Part shown: positions 1 through 9,724 of the stretch, one piece after another
Layout: every line of letters starts with the position of its first letter
How positions within the stretch are numbered: position 1 is the stretch's first letter
NCBI GenBank assembly: GCA_024233005.1
Contig: JACKQE010000002.1
Coordinates: 62,001 to 126,000 of the forward strand
Direction of reading: 5' to 3'
Length of the DNA: 64,000 nucleotides
DNA from: Akkermansiaceae bacterium
Lineage (GTDB): Bacteria; Verrucomicrobiota; Verrucomicrobiia; Verrucomicrobiales; DEV007
Made by a program: the position numbers and the translations under genes
The notes under the pieces: model-generated
The model's database searches: none
Told to the model about the DNA's origin: nothing
What the model saw: only the letters and a program-made list of their open reading frames with translations

Positions 1-166
1 GTGGAATGCAGTGAATCTCCTGCAGGGAATGGCGGCATTTGTCCATGATGGGGACCTTTTCCGTTTGGGCGTGGTTCTCACTGTGGCGGGGGGCCTGTTG
101 GGATGCGGGGTGGTGGGCACGGTCAGTTGGCAGGTTTGGCGCCTCCGCATCAGTCGATCCATCTAG
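1..166 (+). CDS. C-terminal end of a membrane protein (5' truncated)
   Basis: An open frame runs in from the left edge (frame of base 2) and ends at a TAG at 164-166, giving 54 residues. It contains one hydrophobic stretch (about LGVVLTVAGGLLGCGVVG) followed by a short basic tail, which is how many inner-membrane proteins end. It lies 13 bases upstream of the B-box protein, so it probably belongs to the same operon. In related operons with DUF4129 and DUF4350 proteins a SpoIIM-like or RDD membrane protein is often found nearby, but too little remains here to name the family. Confidence 0.45.
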   Translation, partial: WNAVNLLQGMAAFVHDGDLFRLGVVLTVAGGLLGCGVVGTVSWQVWRLRISRSI

Positions 167-179
167 TCCAGATTGTTTC

Positions 180-521
180 ATGAACCTTTCCCGGACCGTT
201 TGCACCGTTCATCCCGAGCGACCGGCTGCCGCCCGTTGTCCGAAATGCCGGCAGTTTTTCTGTTCCGGTTGTGTCACTGAACATGAAGGCCGGCTGACCT
301 GCGCCGCGTGTATCGCCCGGGGCGGGAGTCCGGAGCCCGCGCTGGCCGCGCAGTCGACCGGCCCAGGAAGGGCCGGTGGGACGCGCTTGATACCGCTGCT
401 GCAGATTCTGGCGGGCATCGCGCTGGCTTGGGCTGTCAGTTGGTTCATGGGGCGTCTCATCACGTCCATTCCGTCCGATTTTCACGATGGCACGCGCTGG
501 GAGACGCACCGCCGGCGATGA
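180..521 (+). CDS. B-box-type zinc-finger membrane protein
   Basis: A 113-residue protein. The first 45 residues carry a regular Cys/His series (C8, H11, C20, C23, C28, C31, H35, C41, C44) as in B-box-like zinc fingers found at the N-terminus of many bacterial membrane proteins. A hydrophobic segment follows at about residues 66-87, so the finger probably faces the cytoplasm on a single membrane anchor. The ATG at 180 is preferred to an upstream TTG because the upstream residues overlap the preceding gene and have no family character. The stop overlaps the next start (ATGA), indicating translational coupling with the DUF4129 gene. The ligand or partner of the finger cannot be told. Confidence 0.7.
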   Translation: MNLSRTVCTVHPERPAAARCPKCRQFFCSGCVTEHEGRLTCAACIARGGSPEPALAAQSTGPGRAGGTRLIPLLQILAGIALAWAVSWFMGRLITSIPSDFHDGTRWETHRRR

Positions 522-2167
522 GCCGAAATCTGACACAGAGCCCTGGCAGGAAGGTCACCGAGGGACCCGGCGGCCTGGAACTTGTCGAGGAGGCCTACCA
601 TCTGCTGCGCTCCTGCAGTCCTTCGGACTTCCTTGCCTATCACACCGGTGCCGTGCCCTTTGTGATGATGGCTTACTTTTTCTGGGCCGACATGGGAGTG
701 GCGGCGACCGCACGCCAGGATCTCCCGGTTCTTTCCTTGCTCACCGCCCTGTCCTATTTCTGGATGAAAATCTGGCAGGCGGTGTTTTGCCGGCGACTCT
801 GGCGCCGCCTTAGTCCTGACAGAGTAATTCCCGGCTGGCGGGCCTTGGCGGCCCAGGTCCTGATTCATTCCTTCACTTTTCCGGCGCTGATTCTGGGTTT
901 GGCGTTCGTGGTCCCTTTCGGTTGGTGCTACGCCTTTTTTCACAATGTCGCCGTGCTTGGGCTGACACGCGACTATGGAAGAACCCCATTGCGGGGACTG
1001 GTCGCGGCGGCCTCGCGGCACACCCACCATGCCTGGGGACAAAACCATGTGGTCATGCTGGTTCTGCTGGTTTTCAGCCAACTCGTTTGGCTCAATGTGG
1101 TCATTGCCGCCGCGATGGTGCCGCTGATGCTCAGTCTCTTGTTCGGTTTCTCCTCGGTTTTCACCGAGAACACGTCCTCGGCGCTATTTAATTCCACGTT
1201 TCTCCTCGGGACGCTCCTCGTTGCCTGGCTCATCACTTCGCCCTTGGTGAAAGCGGTCTATGTTCTTCGCTGCTTCCGGGCGGAGGCCGCGACCACCGGG
1301 GATGATTTGTTGAGCCGGTTGGGAGAGGCCAACCGGCTTGGCGCTCCGCACCGGGGGCTTCGCTTGGCGGCGTTGCTGCTGGCTTGCGGAATGCTCGGAA
1401 GCGCGGTGGTTTCAGCTCAGGAGGCGCCTTCGGGAGGCACCGATCGTGCGGCCGCACTCGGCGAGGCCATCGGGGCCACGCTGGAATCCCGGGTCTATGA
1501 GTGGAGGCTTCCCGGCCAGGGGGATCCTGTGGCGGAAGAGCATGGGTTGCTGGCTTCTCTGGAGAAGTGGGTCGATGAGAAAATCGACTGGATCCAGAAT
1601 TGGTGGAAGCGGATCACCGACCGGGACGATTCCCCGCTGGCCCAGGCGAATCCTGGAGAGAAGGGGAGTTGGAATGGTCAGGGAATTGCGATCGGGCTTC
1701 TCCTGGTGGTGGCGTTTTTTTTGGCCTGGCTCGCCGTCATTGTCCTGAAGCGTCACCGATTGGAAGTGGCCGAGGATTTCACCCCGGACCCGGGGGCCGG
1801 CAACGTGGATCTGGAAAGTGAGGAGATCATGGCGTCGCAACTGCCGGAAAATGAGTGGGCCCGTTTGGCCCGGGAGCGCTTTCAGGCGGGAGATTTCCGC
1901 CTTGCGGTGCGCGCCTGGTTTCTCGCCACCCTTTCCCATCTTGGGGATCGCGGACTGGTCACGGTGGCCCGGTGGAAGTCCAATCGTGACTACCAAATAG
2001 AACTGGGATTGCGGGTCCGGGGGCGGGCGCTGCCAATCGACGCGTTCACCGGGAATGTCGCCTTTTTTGAACGGGTATGGTATGGGCGCCATGCTGTGAC
2101 AGGGACGGATGTGGAGAACTTCCGCCGCAACCATGAAAGGCTGACCGATCCTGATGAAACCAGCTGA
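518..2167 (+). CDS. DUF4129-domain multi-pass membrane protein
   Basis: 549 residues. The N-terminal half has about five to six membrane segments (roughly residues 44-60, 67-88, 110-140, 178-212, 222-250), then a hydrophobic stretch near 280-298 and another at 390-412. The last 100 residues (ARERFQAGDFRLAVRAW..., ending near FFERVWYGRH) match the DUF4129 domain, a transglutaminase-associated C-terminal module. Such proteins typically sit with MoxR ATPase, DUF58 and DUF4350 genes, and a DUF4350 gene indeed follows here. The start is the ATG inside the ATGA overlap with the B-box gene; an in-frame upstream start at 308 would overlap that gene heavily. Role: probable part of a membrane-bound complex of unknown function. 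Confidence 0.75.
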   Translation: MSRNLTQSPGRKVTEGPGGLELVEEAYHLLRSCSPSDFLAYHTGAVPFVMMAYFFWADMGVAATARQDLPVLSLLTALSYFWMKIWQAVFCRRLWRRLSPDRVIPGWRALAAQVLIHSFTFPALILGLAFVVPFGWCYAFFHNVAVLGLTRDYGRTPLRGLVAAASRHTHHAWGQNHVVMLVLLVFSQLVWLNVVIAAAMVPLMLSLLFGFSSVFTENTSSALFNSTFLLGTLLVAWLITSPLVKAVYVLRCFRAEAATTGDDLLSRLGEANRLGAPHRGLRLAALLLACGMLGSAVVSAQEAPSGGTDRAAALGEAIGATLESRVYEWRLPGQGDPVAEEHGLLASLEKWVDEKIDWIQNWWKRITDRDDSPLAQANPGEKGSWNGQGIAIGLLLVVAFFLAWLAVIVLKRHRLEVAEDFTPDPGAGNVDLESEEIMASQLPENEWARLARERFQAGDFRLAVRAWFLATLSHLGDRGLVTVARWKSNRDYQIELGLRVRGRALPIDAFTGNVAFFERVWYGRHAVTGTDVENFRRNHERLTDPDETS

Positions 2168-3470
2168 TCCGATGGTGCTTCCCACACGTTATCGTTCTGG
2201 CTCCTGGGCATTGCTGGCGGGGCTGTTCCTGCTTCTGGGATGGGTCCTCGTTTCGGTGGTGAATCTCAAGTTCGCTTCCGGGGAGCATTATCCGCATTAC
2301 TCGACCTGGAAAAGTGAGCCGTTGGGAGCCCGTGCGTTGTTTGACTCCTGCCAGCGTCTCGACGGGATGACTGTTTCCCGGAATCTTTCGCCACTCAGCC
2401 AGTTCGGATCCTCCCGCCCTGACACCACATTCCTGTTGCTTGGGATTCAGAGCCGGGATCTCGGAGGTTTGCAGGTGTCCGGAAAATCCGGAATTCTGGA
2501 GGGAGTTCGCCGGCTTGGGGGCCGCCTGGTCATCACCATCAATCCCCAGTTGAATTTCTGGGGAGATGAACCCGATTGGGTAGCCGCTCCGAAGATACGG
2601 CAGGAGAATCCGGAGCCTGAGGAAGCAGAAACGCCCGGATCCAAAGCTCCAGAAACGCCCCAACCCAGAGCTGAACCGGTGGTTTCCCCCGTCACGTCGG
2701 ACATCGGGTTGCCCGGGGAACTGGGATTTCAGATCGCCTCCCACGGAGAAATGGCCCGGCCCGGGGAGGGATGGCAGGTCACGGCATTGGATCGGACACG
2801 TCTACCGGCAACCTTGCCGCAATGGTGGTCTTCCTTGCATTTTTCCCAGCTCACCCCGGAATGGGAAATCCTCGCGACGGTGCTTGATCACCCGGTCGTG
2901 GTCCGCCGTGATTGGGGGGTGGGGGAGGTGATCCTCGTCTCGGACAGCTTCTTCGCCAGCAATCAGGCCCTCCGGGAATCACCCCAACCGGCGTTTTTGT
3001 CTTATCTTCTCGGGGACGCCCGGCGGGTTGTTTTTGATGAAACCATTCATGGAGCCAAAGAAGATGTGGGGGTCATGGCGCTGGTCCGTGAGCACGGCTT
3101 GACCGGCTTTTTTTACGGCTTGGTCGTTTTTCTGGCTCTCTTTGCCTGGCGCGGAGCTTCCTCGTTGGTACCCAGAAATGCCGAGCTGGACCGGGGGCTG
3201 AGTGAGGGAGCCCTGGTGGGGCTGGATGCGGGCTCCGGGCTGGCCCGTTTGCTCCGGAGTACCCTGCGGGGACGCGATCTGTTGGCAACCTGCGTGGAAA
3301 TCTGGAAGCGGGAAGTTCCTCATGCTTCCAGAAACGATGCCGCCGAAATGGTGGCGGAAATTGAGAAAATCGCGACAGAATCCGGTCAGAGCGCCCGGTC
3401 AGTGGTCGAAGGTTATGCCCGCATCACGGAATCTTTGATGATCCGCCAGGGCAAACGGGGAAGCCCCTGA
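2154..3470 (+). CDS. DUF4350-domain membrane protein
   Basis: 438 residues with an N-terminal membrane anchor (about residues 16-37), an extracytoplasmic region and a second membrane segment near residue 325 (GFFYGLVVFLALFAWRG). The layout and the context directly after a DUF4129 gene identify it as a DUF4350 protein, usually the last membrane component before the MoxR/DUF58 genes. Those two genes are not downstream here, so the rest of the module must lie upstream of the window or be absent. It overlaps the DUF4129 gene by 14 bases; an ATG at 2172 would remove the overlap. Its stop is separated by a single base from the converging rpe stop. Confidence 0.75.
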   Translation: MKPADPMVLPTRYRSGSWALLAGLFLLLGWVLVSVVNLKFASGEHYPHYSTWKSEPLGARALFDSCQRLDGMTVSRNLSPLSQFGSSRPDTTFLLLGIQSRDLGGLQVSGKSGILEGVRRLGGRLVITINPQLNFWGDEPDWVAAPKIRQENPEPEEAETPGSKAPETPQPRAEPVVSPVTSDIGLPGELGFQIASHGEMARPGEGWQVTALDRTRLPATLPQWWSSLHFSQLTPEWEILATVLDHPVVVRRDWGVGEVILVSDSFFASNQALRESPQPAFLSYLLGDARRVVFDETIHGAKEDVGVMALVREHGLTGFFYGLVVFLALFAWRGASSLVPRNAELDRGLSEGALVGLDAGSGLARLLRSTLRGRDLLATCVEIWKREVPHASRNDAAEMVAEIEKIATESGQSARSVVEGYARITESLMIRQGKRGSP

Positions 3471-3471
3471 A

Positions 3472-4140
3472 TCACCCTTTTCGCATGCCCCCGATCGCCG
3501 CCGCCATGTCGGAGGCACCAAACAGGGAGGTTCCGGCAACGAGGACATTGGCCCCGTGGCGCGTCGCGATGGGAGCGGTTCTTTGATCGATGCCGCCATC
3601 GACCTCGATATGGTAGCCCAAGCCACGTCGCTCACGCTCGGCGCGGGCAGAAGCGACTTTCGGCATGGTCTCCTCCTCCATGAATGCCTGCCCCCCAAAT
3701 CCAGGGCGGACGGTCATGACGAGGAGGAGATCGATCTGATCAAGGTAAGGGAGGACCTCCTCGAAGGCAGTGTCAGGATTCAAGGCCAGTCCGCAGCGAC
3801 AGCCCGCTTCGCGGATGCCGGCCAGGGTGCGGCTGACGTCGTGATCGGCTTCGACGTGAACGGTGATGTTTTCGGCTCCTGCCTTGACGAAACGGGGGAA
3901 AAAGTGGTCCGGGTTCGTGATCATGAGGTGAACGTCGAGGAACAGTTGCGTGCAAGGACGCACGATGGACACGAACTGCGGGCCAAAGGAAAGGTTGTCG
4001 ACAAAATGACCATCCATGATATCGAGATGAAGCCAATCCCCGCCGCTGGTTTCGGCACGACGGCATTCCTCCGCGACCCGGCTCCAGTCGGCGGCGAGCA
4101 TGGAGGGTGCAATGATGCGTTGCTGGCAGTCGTGAGGCAT
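3472..4140 (-). CDS. rpe: ribulose-phosphate 3-epimerase
   Basis: 222 residues, normal for the family. It interconverts ribulose 5-phosphate and xylulose 5-phosphate in the pentose phosphate pathway. Visible motifs are the N-terminal IIAPSMLAADW, the metal-binding LHLDIMDGHFV (H38, D40), LDVHLMI (H71), the flexible loop VMTVRPGFGGQ and the C-terminal EVDGGI and LVAGTSLFG phosphate-binding strands. It reads towards the DUF4350 gene with one base between the two stops, and it is divergent from tadA over a 142-base gap that must hold both promoters. Confidence 0.96.
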   Translation of the reverse strand: MPHDCQQRIIAPSMLAADWSRVAEECRRAETSGGDWLHLDIMDGHFVDNLSFGPQFVSIVRPCTQLFLDVHLMITNPDHFFPRFVKAGAENITVHVEADHDVSRTLAGIREAGCRCGLALNPDTAFEEVLPYLDQIDLLLVMTVRPGFGGQAFMEEETMPKVASARAERERRGLGYHIEVDGGIDQRTAPIATRHGANVLVAGTSLFGASDMAAAIGGMRKG

Positions 4141-4282
4141 GGGTCAGCCACTATCTCCGGCCCTGAGGCTCTGTGCAAAGAGAAATCGTGGTTCACGTTG
4201 CGGCCGGGAACGGGGAGAATTCCTTCATTGAAAAACCGGGAGGCTGAGAACAAGGTGTTCTTCCTGCCCTTATCCTGTTCCC

Positions 4283-4834
4283 ATGGTCTCTGACGCCGAC
4301 ATTCCCCCATCCAGCTCCCCGCGGTTTCCGGAACCGATGATCGATCTGTCGAGTGACCGTCAATTCATGGCGGAAGCCCTGCGTCAGGCACAGCGGGCCT
4401 TCCGGGCCGAAGAAGTTCCCATCGGGGCGGTCATTGTGCATGAAGGCCGGATCATCGCCCGGGCCTTCAACCAGGTGGAACTGCTCCATGATGCGACCGC
4501 CCATGCTGAAATGCTGGCGTTGACCCAGGCCCAGAGCACCTTGGGAGACTGGCGTTTGACCGACTGTGATCTCTACGTGACGAAGGAGCCCTGTCCCATG
4601 TGTGCCGGAGCCATCGTGCATTGCCGGATCCGCCGGGTCATTTTTGGATGTCCGGATGCAAAAGGTGGGGCCGCCGGGGGATGGATCAATCTCCTGCAAA
4701 GCGGGGTTCTCAACCATCAGGCTGCGATCACGAGCGATGTCCTTGGGGAGGACTGTCTGGCGCTGCTGCGGAGCTTTTTCTCCGAAGCCCGGGCCAAGGC
4801 GAAAGCCGCCCGGGAAAGTGCCGCCGGGGACTGA
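4283..4834 (+). CDS. tadA: tRNA-specific adenosine deaminase
   Basis: 183 residues. Converts A34 to inosine in the anticodon of tRNA-Arg. The zinc-dependent deaminase signature is complete: H74-A-E76 (HAE, proton shuttle Glu) and the PCPMCAGA motif with C104 and C107. The characteristic CPDAKGGAAG substrate loop follows. The protein has about 18 extra N-terminal residues relative to the family, so the true start may be the ATG at 4337. The stop codon lies inside a strong hairpin shared with the converging acyltransferase gene. Confidence 0.95.
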   Translation: MVSDADIPPSSSPRFPEPMIDLSSDRQFMAEALRQAQRAFRAEEVPIGAVIVHEGRIIARAFNQVELLHDATAHAEMLALTQAQSTLGDWRLTDCDLYVTKEPCPMCAGAIVHCRIRRVIFGCPDAKGGAAGGWINLLQSGVLNHQAAITSDVLGEDCLALLRSFFSEARAKAKAARESAAGD

Positions 4835-4850
4835 CGGAATCAGTCCTCGG
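4824..4850. terminator. 11-bp hairpin overlapping both converging stop codons
   Basis: CCGGGGACTGA (4824-4834) pairs with TCAGTCCTCGG (4840-4850) around a CGGAA loop. There is one G-T wobble and no mismatch. The tadA stop is the last three bases of the left arm and the acyltransferase stop the first three bases of the right arm. No U-run follows in either direction, so it may act as a bidirectional 3'-end stabiliser or a weak terminator. Confidence 0.55.
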
Positions 4851-5844
4851 CTTTGGTCTGGCTGGCATCAAGTTTGCGGAATGCCTTGGATGCCTGTGCG
4901 TAGGAGGGATAGGTCACCGTCGCGGGGCCGTGGGCCGGATCCCCTTCCTCGGGAAGGTAACGCCAATGTTTGTACATCCAGAGCCAGGGCGCCGGTTCCT
5001 CCCTGAGCTTAGCTTCGAAAACGTCCCAGCAGGCCTGGGCGATTTCGGCATCAGTCGCTTCCGGGGGGAGTTGGATGGGGTGGAATCCCAGCATGCGGTA
5101 GGTGCCGTCGGCTTTAGGAATACAGAGCCCCGGGATCACCGGCAGCCGGGTGCGCCGCATCAGTTGAGAATGCAGGGTGGTGACACAGGTCTTGCGTCCG
5201 AAGCACCGGATCACCGCGGCGGTCTTGCTGGGTTTGACATTGAGGTCGGTGAGGAAGGCCGCGTGTCCCCCCACTTTGAGGTTCTTCAGGAGACGGAGCA
5301 TGGCTCCCTGCTGAGGAATGACCTGATGTCCGCTGCCCTGCCGGTTGGCGGTGAAGATCGGAGTGATTTGGGGGTTTTTGAAATCCTGGGCAACCACTGT
5401 GAAATGGTATCCGCGGAATCCCATGATGAATGCGATCCACTCAAAATTCGAATAATGGGGAGTCACCCAGATGGCCCCGGATTCACGGGCTGCCTCCAGA
5501 GAGGCCTCATCCTCAAGTTCCAATGTGCAATAATCAAGGAAGTTGTCCGCGGTGAGTCGTCGGCTCCAGAACTGGTCCAGCATGGTGCGCGCGAAATGCT
5601 CATAGGATTTCCGGGCGATCCGGCGACGCCCGGAGGAGGTAAGAGTGTCACCAAAAACGACCCGGAGATTCTCCATCGCGGTGGCGCGGCCCCGGAAATC
5701 AAACATCCAAGCAAGCGTGCCGAGGGTCCGGGCCAGTGCCATCAGGGCACGCCTGGAGAGGCGGGGGATGAGAAACACTGCCAACCTCAACAGTGACGCC
5801 TCCACCGAATGACGCAGCTTTTTCCAAACACTCAGGGTTCCCAT
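4840..5844 (-). CDS. lysophospholipid / lipid A-type acyltransferase (LpxL/HtrB family)
   Basis: 334 residues with a hydrophobic N-terminal region. The catalytic H-x4-[D/E] motif is present as H130-YSNF-E135, followed by the ACP/lipid-binding features of the LpxL/HtrB family (FLTDLNVKPSKTAAV, where the usual DQ-GV motif is altered, and PWLWMYKHWRY, the usual PEQWxWxHRRW). Proteins of this family transfer secondary acyl chains to lipid A precursors at the inner membrane, which fits a Gram-negative envelope. The acyl donor and acceptor cannot be read from sequence. Divergent from the potassium transporter gene. Confidence 0.85.
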   Translation of the reverse strand: MGTLSVWKKLRHSVEASLLRLAVFLIPRLSRRALMALARTLGTLAWMFDFRGRATAMENLRVVFGDTLTSSGRRRIARKSYEHFARTMLDQFWSRRLTADNFLDYCTLELEDEASLEAARESGAIWVTPHYSNFEWIAFIMGFRGYHFTVVAQDFKNPQITPIFTANRQGSGHQVIPQQGAMLRLLKNLKVGGHAAFLTDLNVKPSKTAAVIRCFGRKTCVTTLHSQLMRRTRLPVIPGLCIPKADGTYRMLGFHPIQLPPEATDAEIAQACWDVFEAKLREEPAPWLWMYKHWRYLPEEGDPAHGPATVTYPSYAQASKAFRKLDASQTKAED

Positions 5845-5984
5845 GGGGTAGGTGATCTTTCCGCAGACTCCGGGAAATGCAAGGAAGATTGACGCAGGGT
5901 GGTCTCCCCTGGCGCGTGGGGCAGCCTTTTGATTTCCCGTTGCCGAGCCGGGCAGCGGTGGTAAGGGTGTCTGTCAAAGTTTTG

Positions 5985-7757
5985 ATGAAGTCAGCCTCCG
6001 CCCAGACATTGCCTTGGAAGTGGCTGGTAGTGCTCCAGGGACTCACTGCAGCCGTTGCCGTGGCGGTGCTGGTGGTTGAGATCGGCTGGCCTTTGGATGA
6101 CACCCAAGCCGCCACGATGGAATTCACGACGTGGGTGCTGGTAGGGTTGAGCATTGTCGCGGAAGTCGGAGTCGCGATTTTTACGCCCCAGAAGCGGAGT
6201 TGGCAGCGCTATGCGGTGGTGGGGTCCTTGCTTGTGCTGGCTGTCGCCCGGCTCGGTCTGGGGGATCACCTGCGGCATTGGTTCGGGTTGGTCTTCGAGG
6301 CACGGGCCGCGGTTCTGGCCACGCTGGCCGTGATCCAGCTTTCGATCGTGATTCCGGCGGTTCTGCATCTCATGCAGCTGGCCCAGGGACGGTTGCTGCA
6401 AAAAACACGGCCGGGGCTGCTCTTCGCCGGCAGTTTTCTTTTCGCGATGGTGGCGGGCCTGTTGCTTCTCAAAATGCCCAATGCCTCCCGGCATGGCCTG
6501 ACATGGCTCGACGCGGCCTTCACCAGCACCAGCGCGGTCTGTGTCACCGGCCTTGCGGTGGTGGACACCGAACATGACCTGACCTTCACCGGCCAAGCCA
6601 TCCTGTTGGGACTCATTCAATTGGGCGGGCTCGGGGTCATGACGTTGACCTACTTCATCGCCCTGGTTGCCGGACAGGGGGTTTCGATGCGGGACCATGC
6701 TCGCCTCGGGGACCTTCTCAGTGAGGAGAATTTAAGCCATGTCGCCAAATTTCTGCGTTCCATCGTGCTCCTGACCCTGGCGTTCGAAATTCTCGGAGCC
6801 GTGGGGTTGCACCAGGTCTGGCTCAACCACCCTCCCCGTGACTCCCATCTATGGTGGGACGCCTCATTTCATGCCGTCTCTGCCTTCTGCAATGCGGGTT
6901 TTTCGACTTTCAGCGCGGGGCTGGGGGATCCTTCTTTGTCTCAAGACCGTTCGGCTCAGGTCATCCTGATGGTTCTCATCGTTGCCGGTGGGCTCGGCTT
7001 TGCCGTGCTCGCCGACCTGCCGACCTATGGATGGCGTCTGCTTTCGCGCACCCTGGGCGTGTTGTTTCCCCGCTGGCAATGGCTGAGACGACCGGCCGTG
7101 AGGGTGCGGTTGCACACCCGCCTCGCGCTCCGGGTCACCTTGATTCTCCTCCTCTCTGGAGCCTTGCTGTTCTTCGTCACAGAACGCTGGAGTCTGACGT
7201 CTGAGCACTGTTGGGAGGCTCTGTTCAATACCGTCACCCTGCGCACCGCGGGTTTCAACATTTCGGACTTCGGGGCCTACGGTTTTGCCACGGTTGTCGT
7301 CTGCTGCTTTCTGATGTTCATCGGAGGCTGCCCGGGGGGCACTGCCGGGGGAGTCAAAACCACGACGCTGGCCATCGCGGTGGCGGAATTGGGGCGCATT
7401 CTGCGGGGGCATCACGAGGTTCATCTCATCGACCGTTCCGTCTCTCGGGCAGTCGTGGAGCGGTCGCTGGTCACGTTGTTTCTTTCCATGTTATGGCTCA
7501 CCGTCAGCGCGGTGTTGGTTTCGATGGCCAATCCGGATCTTGATCCGGAAAATATCCTCTTTGAATGCGTCAGCGCATTCGGCACCGTCGGTCTGAGCCG
7601 CGGCATCACTGCGGAACTTGCTCCCTGGTCCAAGGTGGTCATTATTCTTAACATGTTCGTCGGGAGGATCGGAATTCTCACCTTTGCGCTCGCCGTGGCG
7701 GGGACTCCGGTGCCGCGCCGATTTTCCCTGCCGGAGGCGGGACTGCCTCTCAACTGA
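5985..7757 (+). CDS. ktrB: KtrB/TrkH-type potassium uptake channel
   Basis: 590 residues from the ATG at 5985. Four pore-loop filters of the TrkH/KtrB superfamily are visible: SAVCVTGLAV (about 184-193), FCNAGFS (about 301-307), LRTAGFN (about 419-425) and FGTVGLS (about 531-537). It lets K+ into the cell, gated by the KtrA subunit encoded 36 bases downstream. Usual KtrB proteins are about 450 residues; here some 120 extra N-terminal residues add about three or four membrane segments before the core. An in-frame start at 5877 is less likely because it adds residues with no family character. Confidence 0.92.
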   Translation: MKSASAQTLPWKWLVVLQGLTAAVAVAVLVVEIGWPLDDTQAATMEFTTWVLVGLSIVAEVGVAIFTPQKRSWQRYAVVGSLLVLAVARLGLGDHLRHWFGLVFEARAAVLATLAVIQLSIVIPAVLHLMQLAQGRLLQKTRPGLLFAGSFLFAMVAGLLLLKMPNASRHGLTWLDAAFTSTSAVCVTGLAVVDTEHDLTFTGQAILLGLIQLGGLGVMTLTYFIALVAGQGVSMRDHARLGDLLSEENLSHVAKFLRSIVLLTLAFEILGAVGLHQVWLNHPPRDSHLWWDASFHAVSAFCNAGFSTFSAGLGDPSLSQDRSAQVILMVLIVAGGLGFAVLADLPTYGWRLLSRTLGVLFPRWQWLRRPAVRVRLHTRLALRVTLILLLSGALLFFVTERWSLTSEHCWEALFNTVTLRTAGFNISDFGAYGFATVVVCCFLMFIGGCPGGTAGGVKTTTLAIAVAELGRILRGHHEVHLIDRSVSRAVVERSLVTLFLSMLWLTVSAVLVSMANPDLDPENILFECVSAFGTVGLSRGITAELAPWSKVVIILNMFVGRIGILTFALAVAGTPVPRRFSLPEAGLPLN

Positions 7758-7793
7758 CCCTTTTGCTCACGACATCACACCTTTTTAACATTT

Positions 7794-8483
7794 ATGAAAT
7801 TCGCCGTTCTGGGACTGGGATACTTCGGCACCGCACTCTGCCGTGAACTGGCGGGCGCCGGCCACGAAGTCATGGCCGTCGACAACAACCGGGCCCACAT
7901 CGACGAAATCAAGGACGAGGTCTCCCTGGCGGCACGGGCCGACGCCACTGACTACGAAGCTCTGGAACAGCTCGGCGTGGGGCAGATGGACGCGGCCATC
8001 GTCGCCATCGGAGAGGGGTTCGAAGCCAGTCTGATGATCACCGCACACTGCCAAAAGTTGGGGGTTCCACGCGTCTACACGCGTGTCATCAGCCCCGTCC
8101 AGGAGCACCTGTTGGATCTCATGAAGGTCACCGGCAAAGTCCGCGCGGAATCGCTCGCGGCGGCTTACTTTTCCCGGCAATTGACCAATCGGGCAGTGCA
8201 CCGGTATTTCGGGTTGGATCGCAATCACGCCATTGTGGAGCTGGCTCTTCCGCCGGGGCTGGTCGGCAAGACACTGGAGGAATCCAGGCTGCGCGCCGAC
8301 TACGGACTGAATCTGGTCACCGTGCGTTGTGGAGCCCAGGAGGTCCGCGATGACGAGCAAGACGGGGCCACTGTCCGCGGGGTGCCCGACGCGAGTTTCG
8401 TGTTTCACGAGGGCGACCGGTTGATTTTGTTCGGCAGGAATGCCGACATCGAAAAGTTCACCGCCCAGTGGCTGGGGGAGTGA
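7794..8483 (+). CDS. ktrA: KtrA/TrkA-type RCK regulatory subunit of potassium uptake
   Basis: 229 residues. N-terminal Rossmann fold with GLGYFG (residues 7-12) and the acidic residue closing strand 2 (AVDNN), followed by an RCK-C domain from about residue 135. In this family the RCK-N domain binds ATP/ADP or NAD and gates the KtrB channel. The short gap to ktrB indicates one operon. A ligand such as c-di-AMP for the RCK-C domain is known in some KtrA proteins, but its binding cannot be seen here. Confidence 0.92.
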   Translation: MKFAVLGLGYFGTALCRELAGAGHEVMAVDNNRAHIDEIKDEVSLAARADATDYEALEQLGVGQMDAAIVAIGEGFEASLMITAHCQKLGVPRVYTRVISPVQEHLLDLMKVTGKVRAESLAAAYFSRQLTNRAVHRYFGLDRNHAIVELALPPGLVGKTLEESRLRADYGLNLVTVRCGAQEVRDDEQDGATVRGVPDASFVFHEGDRLILFGRNADIEKFTAQWLGE

Positions 8484-8498
8484 GGCCGCCCGGGGCCG

Positions 8499-8915
8499 TT
8501 ACTTCTTGACCTGGATCCGCAGAGGGATGTCGGCGATCTTGACCCCCGCCCGAGTGGCGGAATCCCAAATTTTGACCACGGTTTCGAGTGGCACCGCACC
8601 GTCGACTTTTAATTCCATGCGGGCATCCGGCCGGGCACTTTTGACCAACCCGAGGGACGTGCTGAGGTTTTCAAACGTCACCGGAGTGCCATCGAGAACC
8701 ATGTTCCCTTCCGCGGAGACTTCGAGGGCGAGACGGGCACTTTTCTCGGAGGTGCTTTTCAATTCTGACGATTGCGGAAGATTCACACTGACCAGACTCT
8801 GGCGCTTTTTGAACGTGGTTGTGACAATGAAGAAAATGAGCAAGATCGCCAGAATATCGATCATCGACACGATGGGAATCGTGGGCTGGGGGCGTTTCTG
8901 GGAGAGGAATTTCAC
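8499..8915 (-). CDS. exbD: ExbD/TolR-family biopolymer transport protein
   Basis: 138 residues with one N-terminal membrane segment (about 14-36) that contains the conserved membrane aspartate (D20 in SMIDILAILLIFF), the proton-carrying residue of ExbD/TolR. The periplasmic domain ends in the typical VKIWDSATRAGV...I region. It works with the ExbB pentamer encoded 12 bases upstream to convert proton flow into force. No tonB, tolA or receptor gene is next to it; instead the operon begins with a dynamin-like GTPase. It converges with ktrA. Confidence 0.88.
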   Translation of the reverse strand: MKFLSQKRPQPTIPIVSMIDILAILLIFFIVTTTFKKRQSLVSVNLPQSSELKSTSEKSARLALEVSAEGNMVLDGTPVTFENLSTSLGLVKSARPDARMELKVDGAVPLETVVKIWDSATRAGVKIADIPLRIQVKK

Positions 8916-8927
8916 GGTGGCAGGTCC

Positions 8928-9716
<789 letters not shown>

Positions 9717-9724
9717 GAATGCGG

